DNA from: Ectopseudomonas toyotomiensis
Lineage (GTDB): Bacteria; Pseudomonadota; Gammaproteobacteria; Pseudomonadales; Pseudomonadaceae
Length of the DNA stretch: 64,000 bases
Assembly (NCBI RefSeq): GCF_900115695.1
Contig: NZ_FOXK01000004.1
Location: forward strand, 310,001 to 374,000
Direction of reading: 5' to 3'
The position numbers were made by a program, and so were the translations under genes. The notes under the pieces are model-generated. The model saw nothing but the letters and a program-made list of their open reading frames with translations. It had not been told where the DNA came from and did no database searches. Below, one piece after another: positions 43,850 through 51,554 of the stretch (position 1 is its first letter; each line of letters begins with the position of its first letter).

Positions 43850-43882
43850 ACGCCGCTTCCGTTGAGGTCGCGGCGCTTTTTC
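43850..43882 (+). terminator. Rho-independent terminator
   Basis: cgccgc (43851-43856) pairs with gcggcg (43870-43875), preceded by an A run and followed by ctttttcttt, after the crotonase gene. Confidence 0.75.
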
Positions 43883-43917
43883 TTTACGCGTCTCGCCAAT
43901 TAACCCGCCGGCGAATG

Positions 43918-43940
43918 CCGGTGCGCACGGCGCACCCTAC
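43918..43940. repeat. Half copy of the GTAGGGTGCGCC repeat family
   Basis: ccggtgcgcacggcgcaccctac matches the right arm of the palindrome at 51467-51527 and resembles that at 1440-1495. Confidence 0.5.
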
Positions 43941-43943
43941 GGA

Positions 43944-44336
43944 TCAGCCGGAATAATCCAGGGCCGTCCAAGCTCGGCTCAGGCCTTGCGCGAGCACGCA
44001 GCCGGGCTTGCTCAGTTGCTCGTTGAAGGCGGCCGGCAACAGCGTGGTTTCACCCTCTGCAGCGCCATGACGCTCGGTCAGCCACTGCAGCTTGCCGCAG
44101 TTGGGCGTTTCGATCACGTAACTGGCGGCAATGTTGGAGTGGTGGCTGGGCAGTCGAATCACGTCGAGCACTATGCCCGCCTCCTCGACGCGCTGGCCAT
44201 CGGAAACCAGCACGGCCCAGGCCTGCTCGCCCTCGATCACCAGGTAGGCACCGTTGGCCTGTGGTCGATCAATCTGCGGTTGCGCGCAGCCGCCCAGCAG
44301 GGCCAATAGCACAATCGTCATCAGCATCTGTTGCAT
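43944..44336 (-). CDS. Predicted lipoprotein
   Basis: A 130-residue protein with a lipoprotein signal and lipobox LLGGC near residue 17, so it is probably anchored in the outer membrane. Three further cysteines follow, two of them in ETPNCGKL and SKPGCVLA. I use the ATG at 44336, with gggggtattggca upstream, rather than a TTG two codons earlier. No known domain is recognised. Confidence 0.75.
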   Translation of the reverse strand: MQQMLMTIVLLALLGGCAQPQIDRPQANGAYLVIEGEQAWAVLVSDGQRVEEAGIVLDVIRLPSHHSNIAASYVIETPNCGKLQWLTERHGAAEGETTLLPAAFNEQLSKPGCVLAQGLSRAWTALDYSG

Positions 44337-44490
44337 TGCCAATACCCCCTTGCAAGGCGCCCACCTTCAGGCAGTGGACGGGTTGTTGTCGCCTAAGTGA
44401 GGCCAATATCACTCGATACTGTTTATTTGTACAGTATTTTTCGATTAGGCTATATCGCAGGTAAATGATCGATTGCACAGGAGCGCCATC

Positions 44491-44805
44491 ATGCTGGACG
44501 TACTGCAGCTAAAACACCGAGTGAACCGCATGCCGCTGGAGCGAGTACGCGAGATGGTCGAGGAATTGCAGCTCGAGGGCATCGTCACCGAGAGCCGCAC
44601 CCCTTTCAATCGTCAGCACTTCAATACCTGCTTCGCCGAGATCGAGGCATTGCTGCAGCGCGCCGGCTACCATCGGCAACTGGATGTGGTCGGCTATCAG
44701 GGGCTGGCCTATGCGCTGTTCGATCCGGCTCGCTGGGAAGCCGTCGAAGTGCTGCGCTGGCTGCGTGACTTTGTCGAGGAAGCGCGCGTTCAACCGGCTT
44801 CCTGA
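44491..44805 (+). CDS. Conserved protein of unknown function (104 aa)
   Basis: A 104-residue soluble protein, mostly helical, with no cysteines except one (FNTCFAEIEAL) and no signal. The ATG at 44491 has caggagcgccatc upstream. I do not recognise its domain. It lies alone upstream of the nitrate transport operon, and a link to nitrate is not shown. Confidence 0.65.
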   Translation: MLDVLQLKHRVNRMPLERVREMVEELQLEGIVTESRTPFNRQHFNTCFAEIEALLQRAGYHRQLDVVGYQGLAYALFDPARWEAVEVLRWLRDFVEEARVQPAS

Positions 44806-45030
44806 GCCCTCCAGGCGAACCAAAAAGGCTCAGCGTCGCCTGTTCATGCACGGCATTGGCTCAGAAGCATGCGGGGTGAACTGAGCGTGTGTTCGCTCCA
44901 CACACTTCACAATATTTTCAGAATACAGCTTCAACCTATTGATCCTAAACAGCTAGCCACTGGCTAGATTGCATCTAGCCACTACCTGTCAGGTGCCACA
45001 TGCCGTTGCTCGGCCACTGTGCACGAAAGC

Positions 45031-45046
45031 TGGCAAGCCCCTTGCT
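45031..45046 (+). promoter_or_regulatory. Sigma-54 promoter of nrtA operon
   Basis: tggcaagccccttgct places GG and GC exactly 10 nt apart as in -24/-12 promoters. The predicted transcript would start near 45057, just before the leader hairpins. This fits NtrC control by nitrogen limitation. Confidence 0.75.
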
Positions 45047-45071
45047 AAGTCCCTGTCAACCATCCTGCGTA

Positions 45072-45168
45072 GCACGCCAACGGCGGCGGGCCGAGGATCA
45101 CGGACAACGGCGTCCGTCAGGTCACCTCCCTCTCATTTGAGGCGGCCTGGCGTACGCCGTTTTTGTTT
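45072..45168 (+). promoter_or_regulatory. ANTAR-type antitermination leader and terminator upstream of nrtA
   Basis: P1: gcacgcc/ggcgggc (45072-45091) with loop AACGGC. P2: acggac/gtccgt (45100-45117) with loop AACGGC. Both hexaloops have A at position 1 and G at 4, the ANTAR-protein target. The terminator stem begins at 45107 (acggcgt) and closes at 45154-45160 (acgccgt) before ttttgttt. P2 and the terminator share bases, so they exclude each other. Confidence 0.8.
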
Positions 45169-45192
45169 ATGCGCCTGACAAGGATTAGACCC

Positions 45193-46476
45193 ATGACCGA
45201 TCGTGATTCGAACAAGCCCCTGGCCACCAGCCGCCGTAACTTCCTCAAGCAATCCATCGCCCTGGCCGGCGCCGTGAGCGGCATCGCCGCACTCGGCCTG
45301 TCCGCCCCCGCTTCGCTGCGCAGTGCAGCCTGGGCCGCCGGCTCCGACGCACCGGAGAAGGCCGCGCTGACGGTCGGCTTCATTCCCCTGACCGATTGCG
45401 CCTCGGTGGTGGTAGCCGCTACTCAGGGTTTCGGCGAGAAATATGGCCTGACCATCAACCCGAGCAAGGAAGCCTCCTGGGCCGGCGTGCGCGACAAGCT
45501 CAATACTGGCGAACTGGATGCGGCCCACGTGCTCTACGGCATGATGTACGGTGCCCAGCTCGGCCTCGCCGGCCCGCAGAAGGACATGGCAGTGCTGATG
45601 GGCCTGAACCAGAACGGCCAGGGCATCACCCTTTCCAAACAGTTGCGCGACGCTGGTGTGACCAACGGCGCGCAATTGGCCGAACACGTGAAGAAAGGCG
45701 GTAACCCGCTGACCTTCGCCCAGACCTTCCCCACCGGCACTCATGCCATGTGGCTGTATTACTGGCTCGGCAGCCTGGGCATCAACCCCATGAACGACGT
45801 GAAGACCATCGTCGTGCCGCCGCCGCAGATGGTTGCCAACATGCGTGTCGGCAACATGGATGGCTTCTGCGTCGGCGAGCCCTGGGGCGCGCGGGCGATC
45901 TTCGACAAGATCGGCTTCACCGCCACCACCACGCAGCAGATCTGGCCGGACCACCCGGAGAAGGTACTGGGCACCACCCGCGCCTTCATCGAGCAGTATC
46001 CCAACGCGGCGCGCGCGCTGATCATGGCGATTCTCGAGGCCAGCCGTTTCATCGAAGCCAGCGAGGAGAACCGCAAGAGTACCGCCAAGCTGATTTCCGG
46101 CAAGGCCTACGTCAACGCGCCGGTGCAGGTGATCGAGCCGCGCTTTCTCGCCCAGTACGAGGACGGCCTCGGCAACAGCTGGAAGGACGAACACGCCATG
46201 GCCTTCTGCAAGGACGGCAGCGTCAACTTCCCCTATCACTCCGACGGCATGTGGTTCCTCACCCAGTTCAAGCGCTGGGGCCTGCTCAGGGATGCGCCGG
46301 ATTACGCCGCCGTGGCCGCGCAGATCAACCAGACCGCGCTCTACGCCGAGGCTGCCAGCGCCCTCAAGCTGACGGTGCCGAGCAGCCCGCTGCGCAGCAG
46401 CACATTGATCGACGGCGTGGTTTGGGATGGTAGCAATCCGGCCGCCTACGCCGACTCCTTCGCCATCAAAGCCTGA
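45193..46476 (+). CDS. nrtA: Nitrate ABC transporter substrate-binding protein (NrtA/CmpA family)
   Basis: A 427-residue periplasmic binding protein with a twin-arginine signal (SRRNFLKQSIALAG). The mature part has VGFIPLTDCASVVVAATQGF and GYGMM-type nitrate-binding family features, with FCVGEPWGARA near residue 233. NasS, the cytosolic nitrate sensor, is homologous. The Tat signal and the adjacent permease gene instead support a transport role. It is the first gene of the operon behind an ANTAR leader. Confidence 0.93.
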   Translation: MTDRDSNKPLATSRRNFLKQSIALAGAVSGIAALGLSAPASLRSAAWAAGSDAPEKAALTVGFIPLTDCASVVVAATQGFGEKYGLTINPSKEASWAGVRDKLNTGELDAAHVLYGMMYGAQLGLAGPQKDMAVLMGLNQNGQGITLSKQLRDAGVTNGAQLAEHVKKGGNPLTFAQTFPTGTHAMWLYYWLGSLGINPMNDVKTIVVPPPQMVANMRVGNMDGFCVGEPWGARAIFDKIGFTATTTQQIWPDHPEKVLGTTRAFIEQYPNAARALIMAILEASRFIEASEENRKSTAKLISGKAYVNAPVQVIEPRFLAQYEDGLGNSWKDEHAMAFCKDGSVNFPYHSDGMWFLTQFKRWGLLRDAPDYAAVAAQINQTALYAEAASALKLTVPSSPLRSSTLIDGVVWDGSNPAAYADSFAIKA

Positions 46477-46488
46477 CCGGAGGTGACC

Positions 46489-47340
46489 ATGAATGCCCCC
46501 CTGAAAACACCACTGCCGCCAATCGCCAAGCCGCGTCTCTCTGTGCAGGCCTTGCTGCCAAGCGCCACTGCACTGGGCGGCCTGCTCAAGGCCGGCATCG
46601 CCCCGCTGCTGGGCATCATCGCCTTCATCGGCTTCTGGTCGCTGCTGGCGCAGTACAGCGAGGGCCTGCCCGGCCCCTTGAGCACCTGGCAAGCCGCCCT
46701 GGTACTGTTCGCTGATCCCTTCTACGACAACGGCCCCAACGACATGGGCATCGGCTGGAACATCCTCAACTCGCTCGGCCGCGTCGGGGTCGGCTTCGGC
46801 CTGGCGGCGCTGGTGGGCATTCCCCTGGGGTTCGCCATCGGCCGCTTCGCCTTTCTCGCCGGTATGCTCGCGCCGATCATCAGCCTGCTGCGTCCGGTTT
46901 CGCCGCTGGCCTGGCTGCCGATCGGTCTCCTGGTGTTCGAGGCGGCTGGCCCGGCGTCGATCTGGGTGATCTTCATCAGCTCGATCTGGCCGATCATCCT
47001 CAACACTGCAGCCGGAGTGGCCAGCGTGCCGCAGGATTACCTCAACGTGGCCCGCGTGCTCAAGCTGTCTGAATTCAAGGTACTGACGCGCATCCTCTTC
47101 CCCGCCGTGCTGCCGCACCTGATGACCGGCATCCGCCTGGCCATCGGCGTGGCCTGGCTGGTGATCGTCGCCGCGGAGATGCTTACCGGCGGCATCGGCC
47201 TGGGCTTTTGGGTGTGGGACGAATGGAACAACCTCAACGTCGAGCACATTCTCATCGCCATCATCATCGTCGGCCTGGTCGGCCTGGCGCTGGAACAGAT
47301 GCTGCTGTTGATCGCCAAGCGCTTTGACTACGCGAGTTAA
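46489..47340 (+). CDS. ntrB: Nitrate ABC transporter permease
   Basis: A 283-residue permease with six membrane helices and a BPD_transp_1 domain. The EAA loop is NVARVLKLSEFKVLTRILFP near residue 185, which couples to the ATPase. The ATG at 46489 has ggaggtgacc upstream, 12 bp after nrtA. It imports nitrate or nitrite with NrtA and the ATPase encoded downstream. Confidence 0.95.
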   Translation: MNAPLKTPLPPIAKPRLSVQALLPSATALGGLLKAGIAPLLGIIAFIGFWSLLAQYSEGLPGPLSTWQAALVLFADPFYDNGPNDMGIGWNILNSLGRVGVGFGLAALVGIPLGFAIGRFAFLAGMLAPIISLLRPVSPLAWLPIGLLVFEAAGPASIWVIFISSIWPIILNTAAGVASVPQDYLNVARVLKLSEFKVLTRILFPAVLPHLMTGIRLAIGVAWLVIVAAEMLTGGIGLGFWVWDEWNNLNVEHILIAIIIVGLVGLALEQMLLLIAKRFDYAS

Positions 47341-47378
47341 CAAAGACTTTCAGGAGTAGACCACAAGTCTTTGTTTTA
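47341..47378 (+). terminator. Attenuator-like hairpin between ntrB and the ATPase gene
   Basis: caaagactt (47341-47349) pairs with aagtctttg (47365-47373) and is followed by tttt. It overlaps the end of ntrB, so it may reduce expression of the ATPase relative to the upstream genes. Confidence 0.6.
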
Positions 47379-47457
47379 CAAGACAAGTTATCCGAATTAA
47401 TTCCGGATCAACATGACAACGATTCCCCGGTCGCATCCGGGGACCGGGAGAACTCCG

Positions 47458-48249
47458 ATGGACAAATTCGTAGAGCTGACCGCTGTCAGCAAGCACTTCG
47501 ACACCAAGAAAGGCCGCTTCCAGGCACTGGCAGACGTCAACCTGAGCATCGCCCGCGGCGAGTTCGTGGCGCTGATCGGCCACTCCGGCTGCGGCAAATC
47601 GACGGTACTCAACCTGATCGCCGGCCTGCTCGACGCCAACGAGGGCGGGCTGATCTGCAACGGTCGCGAGATCGACGGCCCCGGCCCCGAACGCGCCGTG
47701 GTATTCCAGAACCACAGCCTGCTGCCCTGGATGACCTGCTTCGGCAACGTCCACCTGGCCGTGGAAAAGGTCTTCGGCGCACGCGAAAACAAGGCCCAGC
47801 TCAAGGCTCGCACCGAGCAGGCGCTGAACATGGTCGGCCTCAGCCATGCCATGCACAAGCACCCTAACGAGATCTCCGGCGGCATGAAGCAGCGCGTCGG
47901 CATCGCCCGCGCCCTGGCCATGGAGCCCAAGGTGCTGTTGATGGACGAGCCATTCGGCGCCCTCGATGCCCTGACCCGCGCGCACCTGCAGGACGAGCTG
48001 CTGCGCATCGTCGGGCAGACCCAGAGCACCGTGGTGATGGTCACCCATGACGTCGACGAGGCCGTGCTGCTGTCTGATCGCATCGTGATGATGACCAACG
48101 GCCCGGCCGCCACCGTCGGCGAAATCCTCGCCGTCGACCTGCCGCGCCCGCGCGACCGCCTGGCGCTGGCAAATGACTCGCAGTACCACGGCTACCGTAC
48201 CGCCGTGCTGGAGTTTCTCTACCAGCGCCAGCAGCGCCCGGCCGCCTAA
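47458..48249 (+). CDS. nrtD: Nitrate ABC transporter ATP-binding protein
   Basis: A 263-residue ATPase with Walker A GHSGCGKST, Q-loop VVFQNHSLLPW, signature ISGGMKQR, Walker B LLMDEPFGALD and H-loop VTHDVDEA. It energises the NrtA-NtrB transporter. The ATG at 47458 follows gggagaactccg. The name nrtD follows its length and its lack of the NrtC solute-binding extension. Confidence 0.93.
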   Translation: MDKFVELTAVSKHFDTKKGRFQALADVNLSIARGEFVALIGHSGCGKSTVLNLIAGLLDANEGGLICNGREIDGPGPERAVVFQNHSLLPWMTCFGNVHLAVEKVFGARENKAQLKARTEQALNMVGLSHAMHKHPNEISGGMKQRVGIARALAMEPKVLLMDEPFGALDALTRAHLQDELLRIVGQTQSTVVMVTHDVDEAVLLSDRIVMMTNGPAATVGEILAVDLPRPRDRLALANDSQYHGYRTAVLEFLYQRQQRPAA

Positions 48250-48345
48250 GCGTCAAAACCGCTCTGGCTCAAGGGCTGGGGCGGCGGAACCTCTGGCCCT
48301 TTGCAGGGACGAACAAGGGCCCTCAACTGACAAGCAGAGAACCCC

Positions 48346-49035
48346 GTGCTCGACCTCACCACCTGGAATCTGTCGATTCCCACCGAACCGGCGCCGACCA
48401 CCATCACCACCGAACGGCTGAATAACGGCTATACAAGCCGTTACTTTCGGCGCAATGCCGACGGCAGCGTGACCTTCTGGGTACCAGTCACCGGCTCGAC
48501 CACTGCCGACGCCCGCTATCCACGCAGCGAGCTACGCGAAACCCAGCACGACGGCAGACTCGACAACTGGCTCCACGCCAGTTCGGACAGCTATCTCAGC
48601 GCTGTGCTGCAGGTCGACCAGGTGCCCAGCCGCAACAAGGTGGTGATCGGCCAGATCCATAGTACCGATGTGCCGGGCAGCCAGAACGACCCGCTGCTCA
48701 AGCTGCAATATCACTATCGACGCGGCGTTGGCCGGGTGGAGCTGCTGCTGCGCGCTCGCCCAGGCGACAGCGACGTGCAAAACATCCTGCTGGCCGAGAA
48801 CATCCAGCTTGGCGAGCGCTTCGGCTACGACCTGCGCGTCACGCCCAGCGGACGCATCGGCATCAGTGTGGCCAGCACGGATGGCGACAATGGCTCGCTC
48901 TACCGCCAGTTGAGCAGCAGCTGGAGCAAGCAGTACCTGTACTTCAAGGCGGGCGCGTATATCCAGGACAATTACGGACCGGATAGCGAAGGTGGCCGCG
49001 TCACGTTCTATCACCTCAACAGCCTGCACCGCTGA
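48346..49035 (+). CDS. Polysaccharide lyase family 7 (alginate lyase-like)
   Basis: A 229-residue beta-jelly-roll protein with the three PL7 motifs: RSELRE near residue 60, QIH near residue 103 and YFKAGAYIQ near residue 200. It cleaves alginate or a related uronan by beta-elimination. It is GTG-started and has no signal peptide. An in-frame TGA lies about 18 bp upstream, so no longer N-terminus exists. A PL7 gene also neighbours nasA in P. aeruginosa. Secretion or a cytosolic role is unresolved. Confidence 0.92.
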   Translation: MLDLTTWNLSIPTEPAPTTITTERLNNGYTSRYFRRNADGSVTFWVPVTGSTTADARYPRSELRETQHDGRLDNWLHASSDSYLSAVLQVDQVPSRNKVVIGQIHSTDVPGSQNDPLLKLQYHYRRGVGRVELLLRARPGDSDVQNILLAENIQLGERFGYDLRVTPSGRIGISVASTDGDNGSLYRQLSSSWSKQYLYFKAGAYIQDNYGPDSEGGRVTFYHLNSLHR

Positions 49036-49083
49036 GGAACGCGGCGGTTTACAATCGCCGCTCCCCTCGACGACGGCTCGACC

Positions 49084-49527
49084 ATGGCACGCCTGACCCT
49101 CGATTTTCCCGAAGACCAGTATTGCTACAGCACCCACCTGACCGTGCGCGTTACCGACATCAACGGTGCCAACCACCTGGGCAATGACTCGATGATCTCG
49201 ATGATTTCCGAGGCACGCGCCCGCTTTCTCTTCGAGTTCGGCATCCGCGAAACCGATGGCAGCGGCATCGGTATCATCGTCACCGACCTGGCCACCACCT
49301 ACCGCGCCGAGGCCCATGCCCGCGACCAGTTGCTGTTCGAGGTCGGTGTGATGGATTTCAACCGATATGGCGGTGACATCACCTTTCGCATCACCCGTCC
49401 GGCTGACGGCACGCTGGTGGCCATGGCCAAGTCCGGCTTCGTGTTCTTCGATTATCTGCAGTCGAAGGTGGTGCCAATGCCGGAATCCTTCAGCGCCAAG
49501 TTCCCCAAGGTCAATCGGCTCGACTGA
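49084..49527 (+). CDS. Hotdog-fold thioesterase
   Basis: A 147-residue 4HBT-type protein. RVTDINGANHLGNDSMISM near residue 22 carries the Asp/His/Asn-rich active-site region of 4-hydroxybenzoyl-CoA-type thioesterases, followed by YGGDITFRIT. It hydrolyses an acyl-CoA of unknown identity. It may share a transcript with the lyase, which ends 48 bp upstream. Confidence 0.85.
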   Translation: MARLTLDFPEDQYCYSTHLTVRVTDINGANHLGNDSMISMISEARARFLFEFGIRETDGSGIGIIVTDLATTYRAEAHARDQLLFEVGVMDFNRYGGDITFRITRPADGTLVAMAKSGFVFFDYLQSKVVPMPESFSAKFPKVNRLD

Positions 49528-49663
49528 CTCAGCGATTCCACTGCTTCAGGGCCCAGGGCGAACAGGCGTCTGCAAACTTGCACAGTTATTGCTGCTAATA
49601 ACGTGACACATCGTCATTCGTCTGCTACGCCTAGGTCAGAACAGAAAAAAGGGGGGATCGAGG

Positions 49664-49834
49664 ATGACCGACACCTACCGCCGTGCCCGTCAGGCGGGGC
49701 TGCTCAGCAATCTGCTGGCGCTCGCCCTGCTGACCGCGCCGCTACCCACTCACGCAACCAGCGTTACCCAACTTTCCAGCGTCCAGTCTCAAGCCACTCT
49801 CAGTACGCAGCGATCGCCCCATTCGGGGGCATAG
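49664..49834 (+). CDS. Possible small exported protein (56 aa)
   Basis: A 56-codon frame from an ATG at 49664 with gggatcgagg upstream. The first 31 residues look like a signal peptide (RRARQAGLLSNLLALALLTA, cleavage near THA). The remaining 25 residues are Ser/Thr/Gln-rich with no motif. It could equally be a remnant of a longer gene. It lies upstream of the nasA promoter. Confidence 0.4.
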   Translation: MTDTYRRARQAGLLSNLLALALLTAPLPTHATSVTQLSSVQSQATLSTQRSPHSGA

Positions 49835-49914
49835 ACGGCGCAAACGCCTCGTTTTACGGCAGTACTGCGCGTATTGAAGGTGCGTAGCGCCTGACCCCAG
49901 GGCCTCTGTTCGGT

Positions 49915-49930
49915 TGGCTCGGCTCTTGCT
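49915..49930 (+). promoter_or_regulatory. Sigma-54 promoter of nasA
   Basis: tggctcggctcttgct has GG and GC 10 nt apart, matching a -24/-12 promoter. Transcription would begin near 49941, immediately before the leader hairpins. Confidence 0.72.
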
Positions 49931-49945
49931 TATTCCCTCGCACCA

Positions 49946-50030
49946 GGTAGCCAACGGCGGCCACCTCCCTCACGACAAAGACGTCGCCTCACCTCGCCTT
50001 CATGGCCTGTGGTGAAGCGGCGTTTTTTTT
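49946..50030 (+). promoter_or_regulatory. ANTAR-type leader and terminator upstream of nasA
   Basis: P1: ggtagcc/ggccacc (49946-49965), loop AACGGC. P2: cgac/gtcg (49973-49986), loop AAAGAC. Both loops have A1 and G4. A terminator stem starts at 49981, inside P2, pairs with 50011-50023 and ends in a T8 run. The next gene starts almost 200 bp later. Confidence 0.78.
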
Positions 50031-50226
50031 CGTGTTCGCCCCAGTGACCGGGGCCGGCGCAGGCATCGCGATCCGAGCCTGCACCGCAATCGCTCAAACC
50101 TGCTGTGGCTTCGGCCGCAGGGCTCTGCACCACAAGTGCACGGCCTTCCCGGCAGGCACGGCCGCCGTGTCCACGACCACGGTTCGCCGCGCCTGGCCGG
50201 GCTCCTTCTCGCTGATGAGGTGATAG

Positions 50227-51438
50227 ATGAATACAAGTTTCTGGAAAGCCGGCCACGCCCCCACACTGTTTGCCGCCTTCCTCTATTTCGACCTGAGCTT
50301 CATGGTCTGGTACCTGCTCGGCCCACTGGCGGTGCAGATCGCTACCGACCTCGACCTCAACGCCCAGCAACGCGGCCTGATGGTGGCCACGCCGATTCTC
50401 GCCGGCGCCGTGCTGCGTCTGCTGATGGGCTTTCTCGCCGACCGTCTGTCGCCGAAGACCGCCGGCCTGCTCGGCCAGGTGGTGGTGATAGTCGCGCTGT
50501 TCTGCGCCTGGCAGATCGGCATCGGCAGCTACGAGCAGGCGCTGCTGCTCGGCCTGTTCCTCGGCTTCGCCGGCGCGGCGTTCGCCGTGGCCCTGCCGCT
50601 GGCCTCGCAGTGGTACCCGCCGCAGCACCAGGGCAAGGCCATGGGCATCGCCGGCGCCGGTAACTCCGGCACCGTGCTGGCAGCGCTGTTCGCCCCCGGC
50701 CTGGCCGCGCTGTCCGGCTGGCAGAACGTGTTCGGCTGGGCGCTGATCCCGCTGCTGGCGACCCTGGTGATCTTCGCCCTGGTGGCCAAGAATGCGCCGG
50801 AGCGGCCCAAGCCCAAGGCCTTCGGCGACTACCTCAAGGCCCTCGGCGATCGCGACAGCTGGTGGTTCATGTTCTTCTACAGCGTCACCTTCGGCGGCTT
50901 CATCGGCCTGGCCAGCGCCCTGCCCGGCTACTTCAGCGACCAGTACGGGCTGAACCCGGTGACCGCCGGTTACTACACCGCCGCCTGCGTCTGCGCCGGC
51001 AGCCTGCTGCGCCCGCTGGGCGGCGCTCTGGCCGACCGCATCGGCGGCATTCGTACACTGCTGATGATGTATACCATCGCCTCGCTGTGCATTGCCGTAG
51101 TGGGCTTCAACCTGCCCAGCGCGAACGCCGCCCTGGCCTTTTTCGTCGCCGCCATGCTCGGCCTTGGTGCTGGCAATGGCGCGGTGTTCCAGCTGGTACC
51201 GCAGCGTTTTCGCAGGGAAATCGGCGTGATGACCGGGTTGATCGGCATGGCCGGCGGCATCGGTGGTTTCTTCCTCGCGGCAGGCCTGGGCACCATCAAG
51301 CAGCACACCGGCGACTACCAACTGGGCCTCTGGCTGTTCGCCAGCCTCGGCGTGCTGGCCTGGGTCGGCCTGCATGGGGTCAAGCAGCGCTGGCGCACCA
51401 CCTGGGGTAGCGCCGCGGTGACCGCCGCACGGGTGTGA
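50227..51438 (+). CDS. nasA: MFS nitrate/nitrite transporter
   Basis: A 403-residue twelve-helix transporter of the nitrate/nitrite porter family. The nitrate signature is seen twice, AGAGNSGTVLAALF near residue 140 and GLGAGNGAVFQ near residue 315, with the conserved Arg in VLRLLMGFLAD. It imports nitrate into the cytosol. The organism thus encodes an ABC and an MFS nitrate importer side by side. It has its own sigma-54 promoter and ANTAR leader. Confidence 0.95.
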   Translation: MNTSFWKAGHAPTLFAAFLYFDLSFMVWYLLGPLAVQIATDLDLNAQQRGLMVATPILAGAVLRLLMGFLADRLSPKTAGLLGQVVVIVALFCAWQIGIGSYEQALLLGLFLGFAGAAFAVALPLASQWYPPQHQGKAMGIAGAGNSGTVLAALFAPGLAALSGWQNVFGWALIPLLATLVIFALVAKNAPERPKPKAFGDYLKALGDRDSWWFMFFYSVTFGGFIGLASALPGYFSDQYGLNPVTAGYYTAACVCAGSLLRPLGGALADRIGGIRTLLMMYTIASLCIAVVGFNLPSANAALAFFVAAMLGLGAGNGAVFQLVPQRFRREIGVMTGLIGMAGGIGGFFLAAGLGTIKQHTGDYQLGLWLFASLGVLAWVGLHGVKQRWRTTWGSAAVTAARV

Positions 51439-51466
51439 GCGAGTTCTCAACGACCGGCCACACTCC

Positions 51467-51527
51467 GTAGGGCGCGCCGCGTGCACCAGCGATTTGCGTC
51501 GAGCCTGGTACGCACGGCGCACCCTAC
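51467..51527. repeat. Palindromic repeat, GTAGGGCGCGCC family
   Basis: gtagggcgcgccgcgtgcacc pairs imperfectly with ggtacgcacggcgcaccctac across a short loop, between nasA and the kinase gene. Relatives lie at 43918-43940 and 1440-1495. Confidence 0.65.
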
Positions 51528-51554
51528 GGTCCAAAGATCTACGGAAACCGCATC

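Noticed and set aside
45193..46476. NrtA as the cytosolic nitrate sensor NasS
   Set aside because: A twin-arginine signal peptide and the adjacent permease and ATPase genes point to a transport binding protein.
45133..47343. A 736-codon minus-strand frame opposite nrtA and ntrB
   Set aside because: It mirrors strongly supported transporter genes with clear ribosome-binding sites. It is an antisense shadow produced by high GC, and its product is His/Gln/Asp/Arg-rich without domains.
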